Of a stretch of 64,000 bases of DNA, positions 1 to 7,529 are shown in pieces. Numbering within the stretch: position 1 is the first letter of the stretch; every line of letters starts with the position of its first letter. The notes under the pieces are model-generated. The model ran no database searches. It was given only the letters and a program-made list of their open reading frames with translations, and was not told the DNA's origin. The position numbers were made by a program, and so were the translations under genes. The stretch is from CATOSP01 sp034422355 (lineage in GTDB: Bacteria; Chloroflexota; Dehalococcoidia; Lucifugimonadales; UBA3495), in the NCBI GenBank assembly GCA_034422355.1, contig DAOUJS010000124.1:24390-88389 (forward strand), read 5' to 3'.

Positions 1-469
1 GGAGGCGGTATCGGGGCGGCGGCGGGATGTAACGGAATGTCCCGTTGCCTTGGGCTGGAAGCGTTGGAGACCCCGGCGGTGGCCAGCGTGGCCACGGTCA
101 CACCGCCCTCGGACCGCACGCATAGCTGGAGGTCCCAGTGCCGCACGGCGGTCAGCAGCCCGATGAACGGCTCGTCAGGCGGTACACCGAAGCCTTCGGC
201 TCGCTCCAACAGGTATTCCTGGGGGCAGGAAATGTCGGCATCGGGGGTTACCTCCAGGCTCAATACCCACCGGCTCTCCAGGAAACCTTCGCCCAAGGGC
301 GCGGAGGACAGTAACGAGTAGTGGTAGGCCAGCCGCAGGACATAATGATGTCCGCCGCGACGCAGGCTTGCGCCGCGAATGCCCAGGGGTTGGATCAGTC
401 GGCTACGGACTGCCATGCTGTGCCTGGCCGTTGTTGATGAGGTTCGACTTTCAGTTCGTTTGGGCATCT
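1..469 (-). CDS. cbiZ: Adenosylcobinamide amidohydrolase CbiZ (3' end outside window)
   Basis: CbiZ hydrolyses adenosylcobinamide to adenosylcobyric acid, so that salvaged corrinoids can re-enter B12 synthesis. The reading frame runs off the left edge. It shows the family core GLLTAV followed about 25 residues later by an ATAGVSNA motif. The chosen start (469) lies 21 nt after the stop of the upstream gene; an in-frame ATG at 416 is an alternative, since neither has a good Shine-Dalgarno. The gene is the second of a leftward unit led by a cobalamin riboswitch, which fits corrinoid salvage and supports the family call. The C-terminal part cannot be seen. Confidence 0.72.
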
Positions 470-490
470 CCGGTGGATGGGACCTCCCGG

Positions 491-889
491 TTATGCCACC
501 TTCATACTCTCACCGTACTTCTCGATGAGGGACATGAACAGGTTGTGGCGCGGCGGGTTGGTCTCTTCGATGTCGGACTTCCGCAGGTAGACGCGCAGCA
601 TCGGTTCATCGTTATCGTCGATGAACCACACCGAATAGCTGGGGAGTCCCTGGGCGTTGGTGGTGTGGATGAACCTCATCTCCCGCACGTCGTCCATCTG
701 CATGTGCAGGTGGGTGCCGTCGGCGGCCAGGAAGGTGACAATCTTCCCGTCGTCGGTGAATTGCAGGTCTTCAAACATGGTATACACCTCGGCGGTCGCG
801 CTGGCGTTGGCCAGCATCAGCACCACCTCGGCAAATCCGGGTTGACAGTCGTCGAGAACCTGGCGTACTACGCTACTACCTTGGACCAC
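491..889 (-). CDS. ChuX/HutX-like haem-utilisation-fold protein under B12 control
   Basis: The protein has 132 residues. I chose a GTG start at 889 because GGAGGG lies 4 nt upstream, and because the longer reading frame (from 1027) would run through the riboswitch terminator. The second half has a strand pattern like ChuX/HutX and the repeats of HemS: a THLHMQMDDV strand, then SVWFIDDNDEPMLRVYL followed by an R-K-S-D turn, resembling 'FF..G..ML.IFLGRDD' in ChuX. Those proteins bind haem. Here the gene is directly behind a cobalamin riboswitch and ahead of cbiZ, so a corrinoid-handling or tetrapyrrole-binding role is an inference. The similarity is distant; a new family is possible. Confidence 0.45.
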   Translation of the reverse strand: MVQGSSVVRQVLDDCQPGFAEVVLMLANASATAEVYTMFEDLQFTDDGKIVTFLAADGTHLHMQMDDVREMRFIHTTNAQGLPSYSVWFIDDNDEPMLRVYLRKSDIEETNPPRHNLFMSLIEKYGESMKVA

Positions 890-918
890 GTTACCCTCCA
901 AAGTGGATGCAGTCGGTG

Positions 919-948
919 AAACAAAAAGGCCCGGCTTCACGGCCGGGC
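919..948 (-). terminator. Intrinsic terminator of the cobalamin riboswitch
   Basis: On the minus strand a GCCCGGC / GCCGGGC stem (929-935 with 942-948) closes a 6-nt loop and is followed by TTTTTGTTT. It lies between the B12 aptamer and the GTG start of the downstream gene, which is the usual position for a transcription-terminating expression platform. Confidence 0.85.
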
Positions 949-1032
949 GGCCGCCCACGGAGGCAAATTCGGGGCGGCGGCGGGATATAACAAAAGACTC
1001 ATACCCTTTCTCCGCGAAGTGTATCAAGTCGG

Positions 1033-1202
1033 GCCTGGAGGCAGGTTTCCTGGCTTCCGGACCCGGAATTCCACCCGCTGCCAGCCCCTCAAACAGGGAT
1101 TGTAGGGCAATGGGCGTTTCCCGTACCGGTTACAGTGGCGGGACCGCGCCGGACTCCCACCGGCTTCCCTTTCAAGCCCCTTCCCCGGGGCCACCACCAG
1201 GC
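1033..1202 (-). promoter_or_regulatory. Cobalamin (B12) riboswitch aptamer
   Basis: Read on the minus strand the element begins and ends with a GCCTGG/CCAGGC P1 stem (1197-1202 with 1033-1038). It contains the conserved core AAGCCGGTGGGAGTCCGGC, then GCGGTCCCGCCACTGTAA, which includes the B12 box GCCACTG. A terminator follows at 919-948. When adenosylcobalamin is abundant, transcription of the haem-fold gene and cbiZ should stop early. Confidence 0.93.
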
Positions 1203-1271
1203 TGAATTAACTGTTGTTAAAGGGCACCCACCGGGGCTAAGGCTGCAGGTAGGAAAAGTCCCGTTGGGCTA

Positions 1272-1315
1272 GGGTGCCATTGTATGCCAGCCCATACCCT
1301 CAGTCAATGGCACCC
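1272..1315. repeat. 11-bp inverted repeat between riboswitch and Uma2 gene
   Basis: GGGTGCCATTG (1272-1282) is the exact reverse complement of CAATGGCACCC (1305-1315), with 22 nt between. It lies just past the stop of the leftward Uma2 gene and could form a hairpin in its transcript, but no T-run follows, so a terminator role is unproven. Confidence 0.6.
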
Positions 1316-1335
1316 GCGGCGACGCAGAGTAGAGA

Positions 1336-2076
1336 TTATCCCCGTTGCTGGCGGCGGAGTTGCTCCCGCAGTCGGCGCACTTCCGCCTCTGCTTCGACGG
1401 CCCGGCGCTCGGCCTCGGCGCGGGCGGCAGCTTCGGCCCGCCAGTTCTCCAGGTAACGCCCGGTGGCCGGATCGTAGAACCGGGGCCAGCCTTCGTCCCA
1501 GCACAGGCTCAGACCCAGGGCCGGGCTGTACGCCTTGAGAATGCCGTCGGGTTCCATGGTCAACTCCACGGCCCGGTACTCGCCACCGGCCAGAATGCCG
1601 CCGTACAGGGCTGCGCCGTGGTTCCGGCCTCCACTGGGGTCGAACCGCCAGTATTCGGGGACGCCGATACGGGCGTAGATTCCTGGTTTCCGGTCAACGT
1701 CCACCCTTGCCGTGGTTGGCGACGCGATCTCCAGGACCCAGTCCGGCGGCTTGCCCGCCTCCCAGGGCAAGTAGAGCCTGCGCTCGCGTATGGCCTGCGC
1801 ATCGACACCGAAGGCGATGTAGACGTCGGGAGAGACGCGGACGTTCAGGTTGTTGGGGTCGTAGCAGATGTTGGTCTCACGATTGAGGAATACGTCCGGC
1901 CTGCCGCCGAACCCGGTGAAGCGGGCACGGAGTACGCCGATGATTTCGTCCATCTCATCGTTCTGGTCCATGGCGTCTTCCGGGTGCTCCGACACAGAGG
2001 GGTCGAAGTCGAGGCTGTCGTAGTCAATCTCTCCCCCCCGCTGGTAGGGCAGCATGGCAGTTGCGGGCATGGTCAT
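1336..2076 (-). CDS. Uma2-family (DUF820) PD-(D/E)xK-fold protein with C-terminal coiled coil
   Basis: The Uma2/DUF820 family has a restriction-endonuclease-like fold; its cellular role is not established. The start at 2076 is preceded by GGGGAG seven nt upstream; a longer start at 2091 is possible. The core shows VSPDVYIAFG, then PDWVLEIASPTTARVDVDRK and YARIGVPEYWRFDP, the characteristic D...E-x-S...K layout. The last ~45 residues are Ala/Glu/Arg-rich (AEAAARAEAERR...) and should form a coiled coil, a common tail in this family. It is more divergent than the two tandem Uma2 genes near 10 kb, so it is not part of that duplication. Confidence 0.85.
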   Translation of the reverse strand: MTMPATAMLPYQRGGEIDYDSLDFDPSVSEHPEDAMDQNDEMDEIIGVLRARFTGFGGRPDVFLNRETNICYDPNNLNVRVSPDVYIAFGVDAQAIRERRLYLPWEAGKPPDWVLEIASPTTARVDVDRKPGIYARIGVPEYWRFDPSGGRNHGAALYGGILAGGEYRAVELTMEPDGILKAYSPALGLSLCWDEGWPRFYDPATGRYLENWRAEAAARAEAERRAVEAEAEVRRLREQLRRQQRG

Positions 2077-2184
2077 AGCGGAACTCCCCATCGGGGCCGG
2101 GGTCTTCGGTGTTCCCCCGGTTGGAGCGGATTATAGCCGAGTGGGTCGGCGGTGGAGAAGAGTGTTGGCGGCCCGGAGCCTTCC

Positions 2185-4023
2185 TCAGCGCCGCCACTCG
2201 GCTATGTTCCACATCTCGCTGTCCCAGCCGTTGATCTCGACGCCTTTCAGGGTGTTCAGGTGGGCGGAGACCAGACCCCGGTTCACCAGGGGAATATGGT
2301 AATAGTTTTGGACCAAGACGTTGTTTAGCTGCTTGACCAGCCTCTCCCGCTCGGGGCCGGTCTCCGTCTGTGACAATTCGGCGTACAACGCATCGTACTC
2401 AGGGTTGCAGGCGCGGGATATGTTTCTACCGCCCCAGTGATTGTCCTTTGTCGGGACCTGGCCGCAGAGCCGGCCCGACAGGTATTCCTGGGGGTCAATG
2501 CCGGTAAGGTCGGTGTACATCTGTACATCGGCGAAGAACCTGCGGAGCGAAGCCTCCGCGTTGACTTCATGCTCACTGCCGAAGAAGAGGCTGGCGTCAT
2601 GGTGTGCCAGTTCCGTCTCTATGCCTATCTGACGCCACCAGCCGCGTATCAGATCCTGGGTATCCTGCCGGATGGAGTTAGTCGAGGTCTGGTAAGTGAT
2701 CCGAAGCGGGATGCCGTTGTGCTCCCGGATGCCGTCACCGTCGGTATCGACGACGTTGTTATCGTCCAGCAATCGCTTTGCGCCTTCTATGTCCTGATCC
2801 AGGCACCCATCGTTGGCGGTCGAGGCGTAATGTGGCGGCCCCGCGATCAGGTTACAGGTGGGTTTCCCGGCGAACCCGTAAAGCTCCCCGGCAATGTATC
2901 CCCGGTCAATGGCCATCGACATGGCCTGGGGAATGGCAGTGAAGGTCAGGAAGGGGTGTGGGTTCTGGCCGTCAAGGTATTCGGAGCGGTCCTCGCCCAG
3001 CTCCGGGTCAGGGCTGGTCTGGTTAACTATGATCTGTTCCACCAGGCCAGCGAAGGCCGAGACAACCTTCCCCTCTCCGGCGGCTTCCATACTGCCCAGG
3101 ACCTTGGGATCAACCTGTAGGTTCCAGGCGTAGTCGGCTTCCCCGTCCTCCAGTACCGTACGGGCCGCCGAGATTGCGTCGCCGCCTCCTTTCATCACCA
3201 CGCGGTCGAAGTAGGGTTCCGGCCCCCGGTAGAAGGGGTTGCGCTCGTAGACTGCCTCATCGTTGGTCTTGAAGCCGGTGATCCTGTAAGGTCCGGTGCC
3301 CAGGGGCGCTATGTTCCGCTCATGGCATGGCTCGGACTCAGCAGCCTCACCAACGCAGTTGGTGAACTGCGCCTGGCTGATGATGGGAGTACCGTGTCCC
3401 ACGAAGGCAATGTAAGGATAGGGAGTAGGCGCATCGAAACTGATCCGGACAGTGGTGTCATCGAGGGCCATCACATCTGATATGCCGGTGAACGCTGCGC
3501 TGGCCGTGCATCCGGTGTCCTCATCGGTGCAGTAGCGCCAGGTGAATACCACGTCCTGGGCGGTCATGTCGCTGCCGTCCGACCATTTCAGGCTATCCTT
3601 CAGCTTCCAGGTGATCGAAGTCAGATCCTCGTTGACGCCGCCGTTCTCGACAGTCGGTATCTCCGCGGCCAGCGCCGGTACCAGGTTGCCGTCCGGGTCA
3701 TACTTGGCCAGCGGCTCAAGAGTAATCGCGCCTGCGTCCTCGTCCTTGTTCCCCTGCGACAGGTACGGCCCGGGCAGTGTCGGCGCCTGCCAGTACAGGA
3801 TAGTCAGCACTTTCTCATCATCCGGGGCTGTCGGCTGAGGCGTTTCGGGAGGGGTTGTTGCCGTTGGGTCAGGGGTAGACGTGGGGACGGCAGCGGGCGT
3901 TTCGGTCGGAGCCAGAGCGGCGGGTGTCTCCGTGGCCGGGTTGGTGCAAGCGAGAATGACAACCAGGGCGGCCAGGAAGATAGCGCATTTCAGGAAAGCG
4001 TGCATAGCGTGGTTTCCAGGCAT
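2185..4023 (-). CDS. ABC transporter solute-binding lipoprotein (SBP_bac_5, peptide/opine type)
   Basis: This is a periplasm-facing binding protein of 612 residues, a usual length for the DppA/OppA family. The N-terminus has a hydrophobic stretch ending in a lipobox (VILAC), so Cys26 should be lipidated. A Thr/Pro-rich linker to about residue 70 follows. The body carries family hallmarks such as LAKYDPDGNLVPALA and 'W..KDSLKWSDGSDMTAQDVVFTW'. The C-terminus has the YHIPLVNRG-type ending. No permease or ATPase genes are adjacent, so the substrate cannot be read from context. A second possible start (MHAFLK) lies 6 codons in. Confidence 0.93.
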   Translation of the reverse strand: MPGNHAMHAFLKCAIFLAALVVILACTNPATETPAALAPTETPAAVPTSTPDPTATTPPETPQPTAPDDEKVLTILYWQAPTLPGPYLSQGNKDEDAGAITLEPLAKYDPDGNLVPALAAEIPTVENGGVNEDLTSITWKLKDSLKWSDGSDMTAQDVVFTWRYCTDEDTGCTASAAFTGISDVMALDDTTVRISFDAPTPYPYIAFVGHGTPIISQAQFTNCVGEAAESEPCHERNIAPLGTGPYRITGFKTNDEAVYERNPFYRGPEPYFDRVVMKGGGDAISAARTVLEDGEADYAWNLQVDPKVLGSMEAAGEGKVVSAFAGLVEQIIVNQTSPDPELGEDRSEYLDGQNPHPFLTFTAIPQAMSMAIDRGYIAGELYGFAGKPTCNLIAGPPHYASTANDGCLDQDIEGAKRLLDDNNVVDTDGDGIREHNGIPLRITYQTSTNSIRQDTQDLIRGWWRQIGIETELAHHDASLFFGSEHEVNAEASLRRFFADVQMYTDLTGIDPQEYLSGRLCGQVPTKDNHWGGRNISRACNPEYDALYAELSQTETGPERERLVKQLNNVLVQNYYHIPLVNRGLVSAHLNTLKGVEINGWDSEMWNIAEWRR

Positions 4024-4104
4024 ACTCCGGTTAGTGTGAGGCAGAAGTGATTTTTAAGCGCCACCAGGGGCGGATCTCATGCGGGCGTGCCGGCCGGCAT
4101 GTCG

Positions 4105-4521
4105 TCATGGGGCTGCGTTCCCAGAGCGCCACAGGCGGCACCCGGCGACGCCCATCACGATGGGCATCATGGTGTCTATGACGATCCACAGTTGGCCATC
4201 GGGAACGTTGTCCGGGTCCAGGTTGCTGAACCAGTTCCAGAAGAACACTATGAAAATGGCCACAGCGCCGTAGAACACCGTGTTGGTCTCCAGGTACCGC
4301 TTCAGGTCGGCGTCGGAGTCCCCGTCCGTGCGCCGCTTCTCCAGGAATGTGGCGACGAGGGTGATGATCATCCCAGCGCCCATGAACCAGTTGAGGACCT
4401 CCCACACGGGGAACGGGGCGTCCCCTCCCGGGTGGTACAGCGGCGTGATGATGAAATGCACCGCAACTGCCACCGCCACCAGCACTAAGTAGGCTGCGAT
4501 CAAACGCATCAATATGGCCAT
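4105..4521 (-). CDS. Small four-helix integral membrane protein, unknown function
   Basis: The start at 4521 is set by a GGAGG four nt upstream; the longer open frame to 4653 has no support. The 138-residue product has four hydrophobic segments: about residues 2-22, 40-58, 78-98 and 108-127, with short charged loops (EKRRTDGDSDADLKRYLE) between. I do not recognise a family. It sits 80 bp upstream of the solute-binding lipoprotein and in the same direction, so co-transcription is possible, but it does not look like an ABC permease. Confidence 0.75.
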   Translation of the reverse strand: MAILMRLIAAYLVLVAVAVAVHFIITPLYHPGGDAPFPVWEVLNWFMGAGMIITLVATFLEKRRTDGDSDADLKRYLETNTVFYGAVAIFIVFFWNWFSNLDPDNVPDGQLWIVIDTMMPIVMGVAGCRLWRSGNAAP

Positions 4522-4656
4522 AACGCCTCCCCGGGCCGGAGTGAGAAGCCGGGACGTATCCAATGTATCACCGCCGCCCCCTCTGATACCACAACCGGGG
4601 GTGCGGGTAATGGCATCTTTACCGGGTGGCCGGCAACCGGCGTCCGTCGCCACTGT

Positions 4657-4684
4657 TTGACAGCACTTGCCCTGCGCCTATAAT
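4657..4684 (+). promoter_or_regulatory. Consensus sigma-70-type promoter upstream of the RidA gene
   Basis: TTGACA (4657-4662) and TATAAT (4679-4684), both perfect matches, are separated by 16 nt and point toward the RidA gene that starts 75 bp downstream. Confidence 0.75.
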
Positions 4685-4758
4685 GAGTCGAATCCCAGAC
4701 CAATATCAGGTTGCCGCCGGGCCGCTATCCCGGTTGAAGCAGCCGGAGGAAGTGCGCC

Positions 4759-5145
4759 ATGCCCCGCAAAGAGATCATCACCTGCGACAAGCTCGCTCCG
4801 GGACGCGGCCTGCTGTCCCACGCCACCCGCTTCGGGAATATGGTCTACGTCCAGGGATGCACCGGACGCCATCCCACCACCGGGGAGGTGGGAAAGGACA
4901 TCCGCGAACAGACCCGCTACACTTTGGAGCGCATCAAGCTGATCCTGGAGGCGGCGGGTACGTCCATGGACAACGTGCTGACCAACACCTGCTACGTCAC
5001 CAAGGCGGAGGACCTCGAGGGCTTCAACGAGGTCTACGGGGAGTACTTCACGGAAGACCGCCCGGCGCGGACGGCCATCATCGTCCAGTTCGGCGCGGCC
5101 GACAACCTGGTGGAAGTGACCTCCACCGCCTGCATCCCGGACTAA
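4759..5145 (+). CDS. RidA/YjgF-family protein (enamine/imine deaminase type)
   Basis: RidA proteins hydrolyse reactive 2-aminoacrylate-type enamines or act in related catabolic steps. The 128-residue sequence spans the whole single-domain fold and keeps the RPART motif near residue 104, whose arginine contacts the substrate carboxylate in characterised members. The N-terminal GRGLLSHATRFGNMVYVQG is typical of the broader Rid group rather than canonical RidA. GGAGG lies upstream of the ATG. It is served by a consensus promoter at 4657-4684 and followed 80 bp later by an Lrp-type effector domain gene. Confidence 0.92.
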   Translation: MPRKEIITCDKLAPGRGLLSHATRFGNMVYVQGCTGRHPTTGEVGKDIREQTRYTLERIKLILEAAGTSMDNVLTNTCYVTKAEDLEGFNEVYGEYFTEDRPARTAIIVQFGAADNLVEVTSTACIPD

Positions 5146-5225
5146 CCCTCAGAGGCCGAGCCGCCGCAGGGCCTGGGCCTGACTGTGAGGCCGGAACGGC
5201 GAGTTGGCGCACCCAGGAGTAGCCC

Positions 5226-5459
5226 GTGGGCACAAGCGCATACATCCTCATAGAGGTACAGGTGGGCCGGGTTGTTGAGGTGGTCCGGATGTTGAGACAG
5301 CTTGACGGGGTCCGCTCGGCGGACGCCATTACCGGCCCCTTCGACGCCATAGCCCTCATCGAGGCCCCGAATATGGCCGCCGTCGCCGACCTTGTGACGG
5401 GCCAGGTCCAGAGCATCCGGGGCGTCCTCAAGACCATTACCTGCGTCACCGCCGGCTAG
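5226..5459 (+). CDS. Stand-alone Lrp/AsnC effector-binding (RAM) domain protein
   Basis: The 77-residue protein is a single alpha/beta RAM domain: AYILIEVQVGR, then helix VVEVVRMLRQLDGVRSADAITGPFD, then AIALIEAPNMAAVADLV. There is no DNA-binding helix-turn-helix. Such solo RAM proteins bind small ligands, often amino acids, and may partner with full-length Lrp proteins. The GTG start has AGGAG seven nt upstream. It lies downstream of RidA, which acts on amino-acid-derived enamines; a shared amino-acid theme is inference. Confidence 0.85.
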   Translation: MGTSAYILIEVQVGRVVEVVRMLRQLDGVRSADAITGPFDAIALIEAPNMAAVADLVTGQVQSIRGVLKTITCVTAG

Positions 5460-5639
5460 GCCCACACCGTCACCCTGGCCATCGAGGAACGCCAAGGCGG
5501 AATGCGTGACCCGCGCCTCCACAGGTTGACCCGGAAGGCGGCAGGGCGTAGAATCTGGCTCTCAGCGACCGGTAGCGGGCCGCTCCTTCAGCGGTTCCCC
5601 TGACTTGTCAGGGCCGGCCGCTCCTTCTTTGCCCCGGAC

Positions 5640-6212
5640 TTACGCCCCAGGAGCCGGGCCGGTCTGGTAGCTCAGGGCCGACGCGGTCCCTTCAGGCAGG
5701 TCCACCTCCAGGGCTTGCAGGGCGTGGGCCAGGGTGTGGTAGTAGCCGCTGACCACCAGCACGTCGACGACCCCGGCGTCTCCGACCCGGGAGCGCAACG
5801 CCTCGAAGGTGGCGTCGGACACCCGGTGCTGGCGCAGCAACTCCAGCACGAACTGGACCACGGCGGCGTCATCGGGAGCCAGTCCCACCGGGGCGCGGAA
5901 CTCGTGGATGGCGGCTATCACGTCATCGCCGATGCCCGCCTCATGCGCCGCCCGCTGGTTCACCGTCCAGACGTAATGCCCGTGGGCCTCCCGCGCCGCG
6001 GCCAGCACGGCCAGCGCCTTCACCCGTGGGTCCAGCGGGGTCTCGAACCGGGCGTACCCTCCCAGGGTTGCCAGGTTGCCCGCGGCGGCGGGGTTGTTCA
6101 GCAGCGCGGCGTAGTTCCGGGCAACGCCGCCCCGGCTGGTCTCGATTTCGTCCCAGACCTTCTGACCCTCGGGCGTCATGCTGTCTCGTGTGGCAAACGG
6201 TACTCTGGCCAT
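5640..6212 (-). CDS. Carboxymuconolactone decarboxylase (CMD)-family protein without CxxC
   Basis: A helical CMD/AhpD-type protein of 190 residues. The start at 6212 follows GGGGAG by 7 nt. The core PRVKALAVLAAAREAHGHYVWTVNQ matches the family, with a histidine pair (HGHY), but the catalytic CxxC of AhpD peroxidases is absent. It therefore more likely belongs to the decarboxylase-like branch common near CoA-transferases and ring-cleavage genes. No pathway partner lies next to it. Confidence 0.85.
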   Translation of the reverse strand: MARVPFATRDSMTPEGQKVWDEIETSRGGVARNYAALLNNPAAAGNLATLGGYARFETPLDPRVKALAVLAAAREAHGHYVWTVNQRAAHEAGIGDDVIAAIHEFRAPVGLAPDDAAVVQFVLELLRQHRVSDATFEALRSRVGDAGVVDVLVVSGYYHTLAHALQALEVDLPEGTASALSYQTGPAPGA

Positions 6213-6325
6213 GGTGCATCTCCCCAAGTGTGATTGGGCTGGATTATCTCACAATGAGGAGTAAGCGGGGGATAGGGTGGAGCGGGTTGGTTGCCGGACT
6301 GGGTTGGCAGTGGGCAGATATTGGC

Positions 6326-6688
6326 TTAGAAGGGACGTCCACTTATAACGGCTGGCATCAGGGACTTGTTCACCGGGTCCACCGCAAGCCCAAGGTTCTC
6401 CAGGGCGGTAGCGCCTAGCAGGAACACTTCCGGATTGCCGAACACGACAACGCACGGGGCCTCCCTGTCCATGACCTGCAGGTAGGCCGGTCCGATGCGC
6501 TGGGTAATCTGCGACCCGTCGGCCAGAGCCACATCCACCGTCCAGTTGAACGGCTCTATCTGAATGTCCCGCAGGAAATCCTCGGGGAATATGGAGTAGG
6601 TGGCGCCGGTGTCCACGAGAGCGTCGGCATAGACATACTCGCGGCTGTCCATGTTGGTGATGCCTATGTTTACGGCAAACGTGGCCAT
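6326..6688 (-). CDS. Retropepsin-like (clan AA) aspartic protease, copy 1
   Basis: The 120-residue protein contains the catalytic loop ALVDTGATYSIFP, the D-T-G-A signature of single-domain retropepsins, followed by FLLGATALENLGLAVDP, which matches the family C-terminus (substrate-cleft 'LLG..lE..g..vdp'). Retropepsins act as homodimers. The start at 6688 gives the usual length; the longer open frame to 6847 overlaps the upstream gene and lacks support. Its substrate is unknown. Related genes occur at 11676, 17384 and 22348. Confidence 0.82.
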   Translation of the reverse strand: MATFAVNIGITNMDSREYVYADALVDTGATYSIFPEDFLRDIQIEPFNWTVDVALADGSQITQRIGPAYLQVMDREAPCVVVFGNPEVFLLGATALENLGLAVDPVNKSLMPAVISGRPF

Positions 6689-6756
6689 ACCTGCTAGTCC
6701 TGCGATCCTGCCTATGAGATATTCCAACGAATCCGCTTCATCCATAAGGCCCATTG

Positions 6757-7233
6757 CTACTGAGCTGCCAACCAACGTGGCTTCATCAATGACTTGACGT
6801 ACTGAGTATACTCCGTTTCTTGGCCCTGATTTTGGCAATAGTCCCATCCCATCTGGCGAAGCTCTCCGAACACAATCCCCGTTTCTTGAGCCAACCCTAT
6901 ACCAGCGCGGTCATCTATGTCTTTACCGCGTTTTGCCCAATCGGAATAGGGTCCGGCTTGGCCATAACAGACAGAGTGAAATTGACTCTCATCTTTGAAT
7001 TCAAGCAATTCGTGATAGAGTGATAGCATGGCAAGAGCATCATCTGAGAGTGGTGCGAGTGTGGGAGTCGGTTTCGACTGAAGAGGTGTGGCTAGTGACG
7101 CGGAAGTGGGAGATTGAGATATCGTCTCTCCATTCTTGGCGTCATTGCTGATGGCGATGATGGCTACGCAACCGACGAATAGCAGAAGAACGACTGAGAT
7201 TGCGCCGATTGTGATCTTCCAAGTCTTAGACAT
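6757..7233 (-). CDS. Membrane-anchored extracytoplasmic protein, unknown function
   Basis: The 158-residue product begins with MSKTWK and one strong hydrophobic helix (about residues 8-28, IGAISVVLLLFVGCVAIIAIS). A Ser/Thr/Pro-rich spacer to about residue 60 follows, then a globular part with YHELLEFKDESQFH and two cysteines. The topology suggests an N-in anchor with the rest outside. G+C is visibly lower than in the neighbours, hinting at transfer. A GGGGGG run lies upstream of the ATG. No family recognised. It ends about 70 bp before the retropepsin gene and may be co-transcribed with it. Confidence 0.65.
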   Translation of the reverse strand: MSKTWKITIGAISVVLLLFVGCVAIIAISNDAKNGETISQSPTSASLATPLQSKPTPTLAPLSDDALAMLSLYHELLEFKDESQFHSVCYGQAGPYSDWAKRGKDIDDRAGIGLAQETGIVFGELRQMGWDYCQNQGQETEYTQYVKSLMKPRWLAAQ

Positions 7234-7268
7234 CTGGGGAACCCCCCTGCAAGTAGGATTTGGCTACT

Positions 7269-7382
7269 TGCTACAGCCGCCTGGTCCTATACGTCAGCCT
7301 CGCAAGGGGGCGCGAGGCCAAACCCTTATCCAGGCTGACGTATTGACCTATTAAGAAAAGGTAGGACCGTAGGGCTGTAGCA
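7269..7382. repeat. Nested triple inverted repeat, ~114 bp
   Basis: Three pairs of arms are nested in order: TGCTACAGCC (7269-7278) with GGCTGTAGCA (7373-7382); GGTCCTA (7283-7289) with TAGGACC (7362-7368); TACGTCAGCCT (7290-7300) with AGGCTGACGTA (7332-7342). An alternative small hairpin GCCTCGC/GCGAGGC (7297-7303 with 7312-7318) competes with the innermost arm. The layout fits a small palindromic transposable element (MITE-like) or a structured RNA. It lies in the gap between two genes transcribed to the left. Confidence 0.8.
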
Positions 7383-7465
7383 GGGGGAGTATATATCCCT
7401 ACTTGTGGTGGGTAAAGAGGAACCTCACCTCTCCCGAAGGGGGGTTGGAGAGATTTCCGGCTCGC

Positions 7466-7502
7466 AAAAAGGCCAGACCGCGGCAATTGCCGCGGTCTGG
7501 CC
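7466..7502 (-). terminator. Intrinsic terminator downstream of the molybdopterin subunit gene
   Basis: A perfect palindrome of 32 bp (7471-7502, arms GGCCAGACCGCGGCAA / TTGCCGCGGTCTGGCC) is followed on the minus strand by TTTTT (7470-7466). It lies 27 bp after the stop at 7530. Confidence 0.92.
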
Positions 7503-7529
7503 TTCTGATTCCCTGGTATAACCGTCGGT

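Noticed and set aside
491..1027. Longer start (178 residues) for the ChuX/HutX-like gene
   Set aside because: The extension would translate the riboswitch terminator, and a GGAGGG-preceded GTG exists at 889.
1272..1315. Inverted repeat as an intrinsic terminator for the Uma2 gene
   Set aside because: No T-run on the minus strand after the stem and the loop is long (22 nt).
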